From the NCBI GenBank assembly GCA_002365855.1, contig DFAP01000088.1, forward strand, positions 50,699-74,058: 23,360 nucleotides of DNA. Direction: 5' to 3'. The translations under genes and the position numbers were made by a program. Each line of letters begins with the position of its first letter. The first letter of the stretch is position 1. The notes under the pieces were generated by a model, which saw only the letters and a list, made by a program, of their open reading frames with translations, did no database searches and had not been told where the DNA came from. This document shows positions 22,583 to 23,360 of this stretch, piece after piece. The stretch comes from Pelotomaculum sp. UBA3103. GTDB taxonomy: Bacteria > Bacillota > Desulfotomaculia > Desulfotomaculales > Pelotomaculaceae.

Positions 22583-23360
22583 ATGGAAGAGCAAGGAATG
22601 GTTGTTAAAATTAAAAAAAATTCCTGTATAGCTTTCACTTCCGATGGGGAATACCTGGAAGTTGCACTGCCCAAAGACAGGTCAGTCAGGTTGGGCCAGG
22701 AAATACCCATGGTAAAAATAAGACGTTTTTCCTTCCTGAAGCAGTTTATGGCGGCTGCTTCCTTATTAGTATTTATTCTGGCGGGCCAGCTCTACCTGGG
22801 GCAGGCGAACGCATCTGTCGCCTACCTGACCATTGACATCAATCCCAGCATCGAGGTCGCGTTTTCGGCCAAAAAGAAAGTAGTGTCTTGCAAAGGCTTG
22901 AATTATGACGGTGAAGTTATACTCTCAAAGGTCAGGCTCAAGGGACTTGACCTGTACGAGGCGGTGGATGTGATTTTGAAACAGGCCATTGCCGACCGCT
23001 ATTTAACGGATTCAGGCGACAATGTCATTTTAACCACCCTTACAGTCAACGAGGAAAATATTCCTTTGGTCGAATTGCAATCTGTTTACGAAGTTATTAA
23101 GAATCAAATAGAAACAGGAGGGTTGGACGTCGAGGTAATCATTGAGCCGGTAAAGCCGGAGATGCGGCATCAGGCTGAAAATTCCGGACTTTCAACCGGA
23201 CGTTATTTCCTCCTCCAGAAGTCTGATGAAAAAGGTGTGCCTGTGAGCGCCAGTGAAATCAGCAGCATGAGCCTGGGTAAGCTTGAAAAAGAAAAGGGTA
23301 TGACTTTTGTTCAGATGTTAAAAGAAAAAGAACACCATGATGACCAAGTTCAAAAAACAG
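22583..23360 (+). CDS. rsgI: Anti-sigma-I factor RsgI, N-terminal part (3' end outside window)
   Basis: ATG 22583 follows AGGGGAGGG by 5 bases. The 259 visible residues start with the RsgI N-terminal domain (MVVKI, then IAFTSDGEYLEV, residues 6-27), which binds SigI in the cytoplasm. One transmembrane helix follows (about 52-72), then the conserved outside segment AYLTIDINPSIEVAFS (80-95), where related proteins undergo autoproteolysis, and a hydrophilic region rich in Glu and Lys. The frame is still open at the window end, so the C-terminal sensor domain (a carbohydrate-binding or other module in many clostridia) is not visible. The sigI-rsgI pairing makes the call strong. Confidence 0.93.
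   Translation, partial: MEEQGMVVKIKKNSCIAFTSDGEYLEVALPKDRSVRLGQEIPMVKIRRFSFLKQFMAAASLLVFILAGQLYLGQANASVAYLTIDINPSIEVAFSAKKKVVSCKGLNYDGEVILSKVRLKGLDLYEAVDVILKQAIADRYLTDSGDNVILTTLTVNEENIPLVELQSVYEVIKNQIETGGLDVEVIIEPVKPEMRHQAENSGLSTGRYFLLQKSDEKGVPVSASEISSMSLGKLEKEKGMTFVQMLKEKEHHDDQVQKT

Overview
The window looks like the chromosome of an anaerobic, spore-forming-type Firmicute of the Peptococcaceae/Desulfotomaculales kind (Pelotomaculum or Desulfotomaculum-like). This is inferred from gene content and style: strong GGAGG ribosome sites, many TTG and GTG starts, a selenocysteine formate dehydrogenase, 4Fe-4S proteins, a sigI-rsgI pair, and the Firmicutes order rbgA ... rnhB-yraN ... comM. No rRNA, tRNA, CRISPR array or intact insertion sequence was seen.

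Region 1 (1-8533) is a respiratory formate dehydrogenase island between the 3' end of rbgA and rnhB, genes that are neighbours in many Firmicutes. On the minus strand it reads fdhE (assembly factor), tatA, tatC, a structured leader resembling the molybdenum cofactor (Moco) riboswitch, fdnG, fdnH and a HybB/NrfD-type membrane subunit. A second tatA on the plus strand converges on the far end. The catalytic subunit FdnG is one 1025-residue protein: its frame is interrupted only by an in-frame UGA (5363-5365) at the active-site selenocysteine position, followed at once by a SECIS-like hairpin. FdnG carries a twin-arginine signal, so the island supplies enzyme, assembly factor, exporter and probable cofactor sensor together.

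Region 2 (8534-13327) holds rnhB-yraN, an HD-GYP phosphodiesterase-like gene, an unexplained duplicated motif with hairpin potential (10400-10488), a stand-alone carbohydrate-binding domain protein, a broken RDD membrane gene, a membrane protein whose tail is a 3 x 54-bp repeat, and comM/yifB.

Region 3 (13328-18715) is small-gene country: a secreted repeat protein, a HIT hydrolase operon, an N-terminal-domain/polyferredoxin protein with a coupled 46-residue Cys protein, an HTH protein, the tail of a lost membrane transporter, and several very short genes (14532-14603, 16663-16803, 18170-18346, 18385-18534) that ordinary length cut-offs would miss but that have good ribosome sites or stop-start coupling.

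Region 4 (18715-23360) holds an amidohydrolase, adenine deaminase, a DUF1294 membrane protein, and sigI followed by the 5' part of rsgI, which runs off the end of the window.
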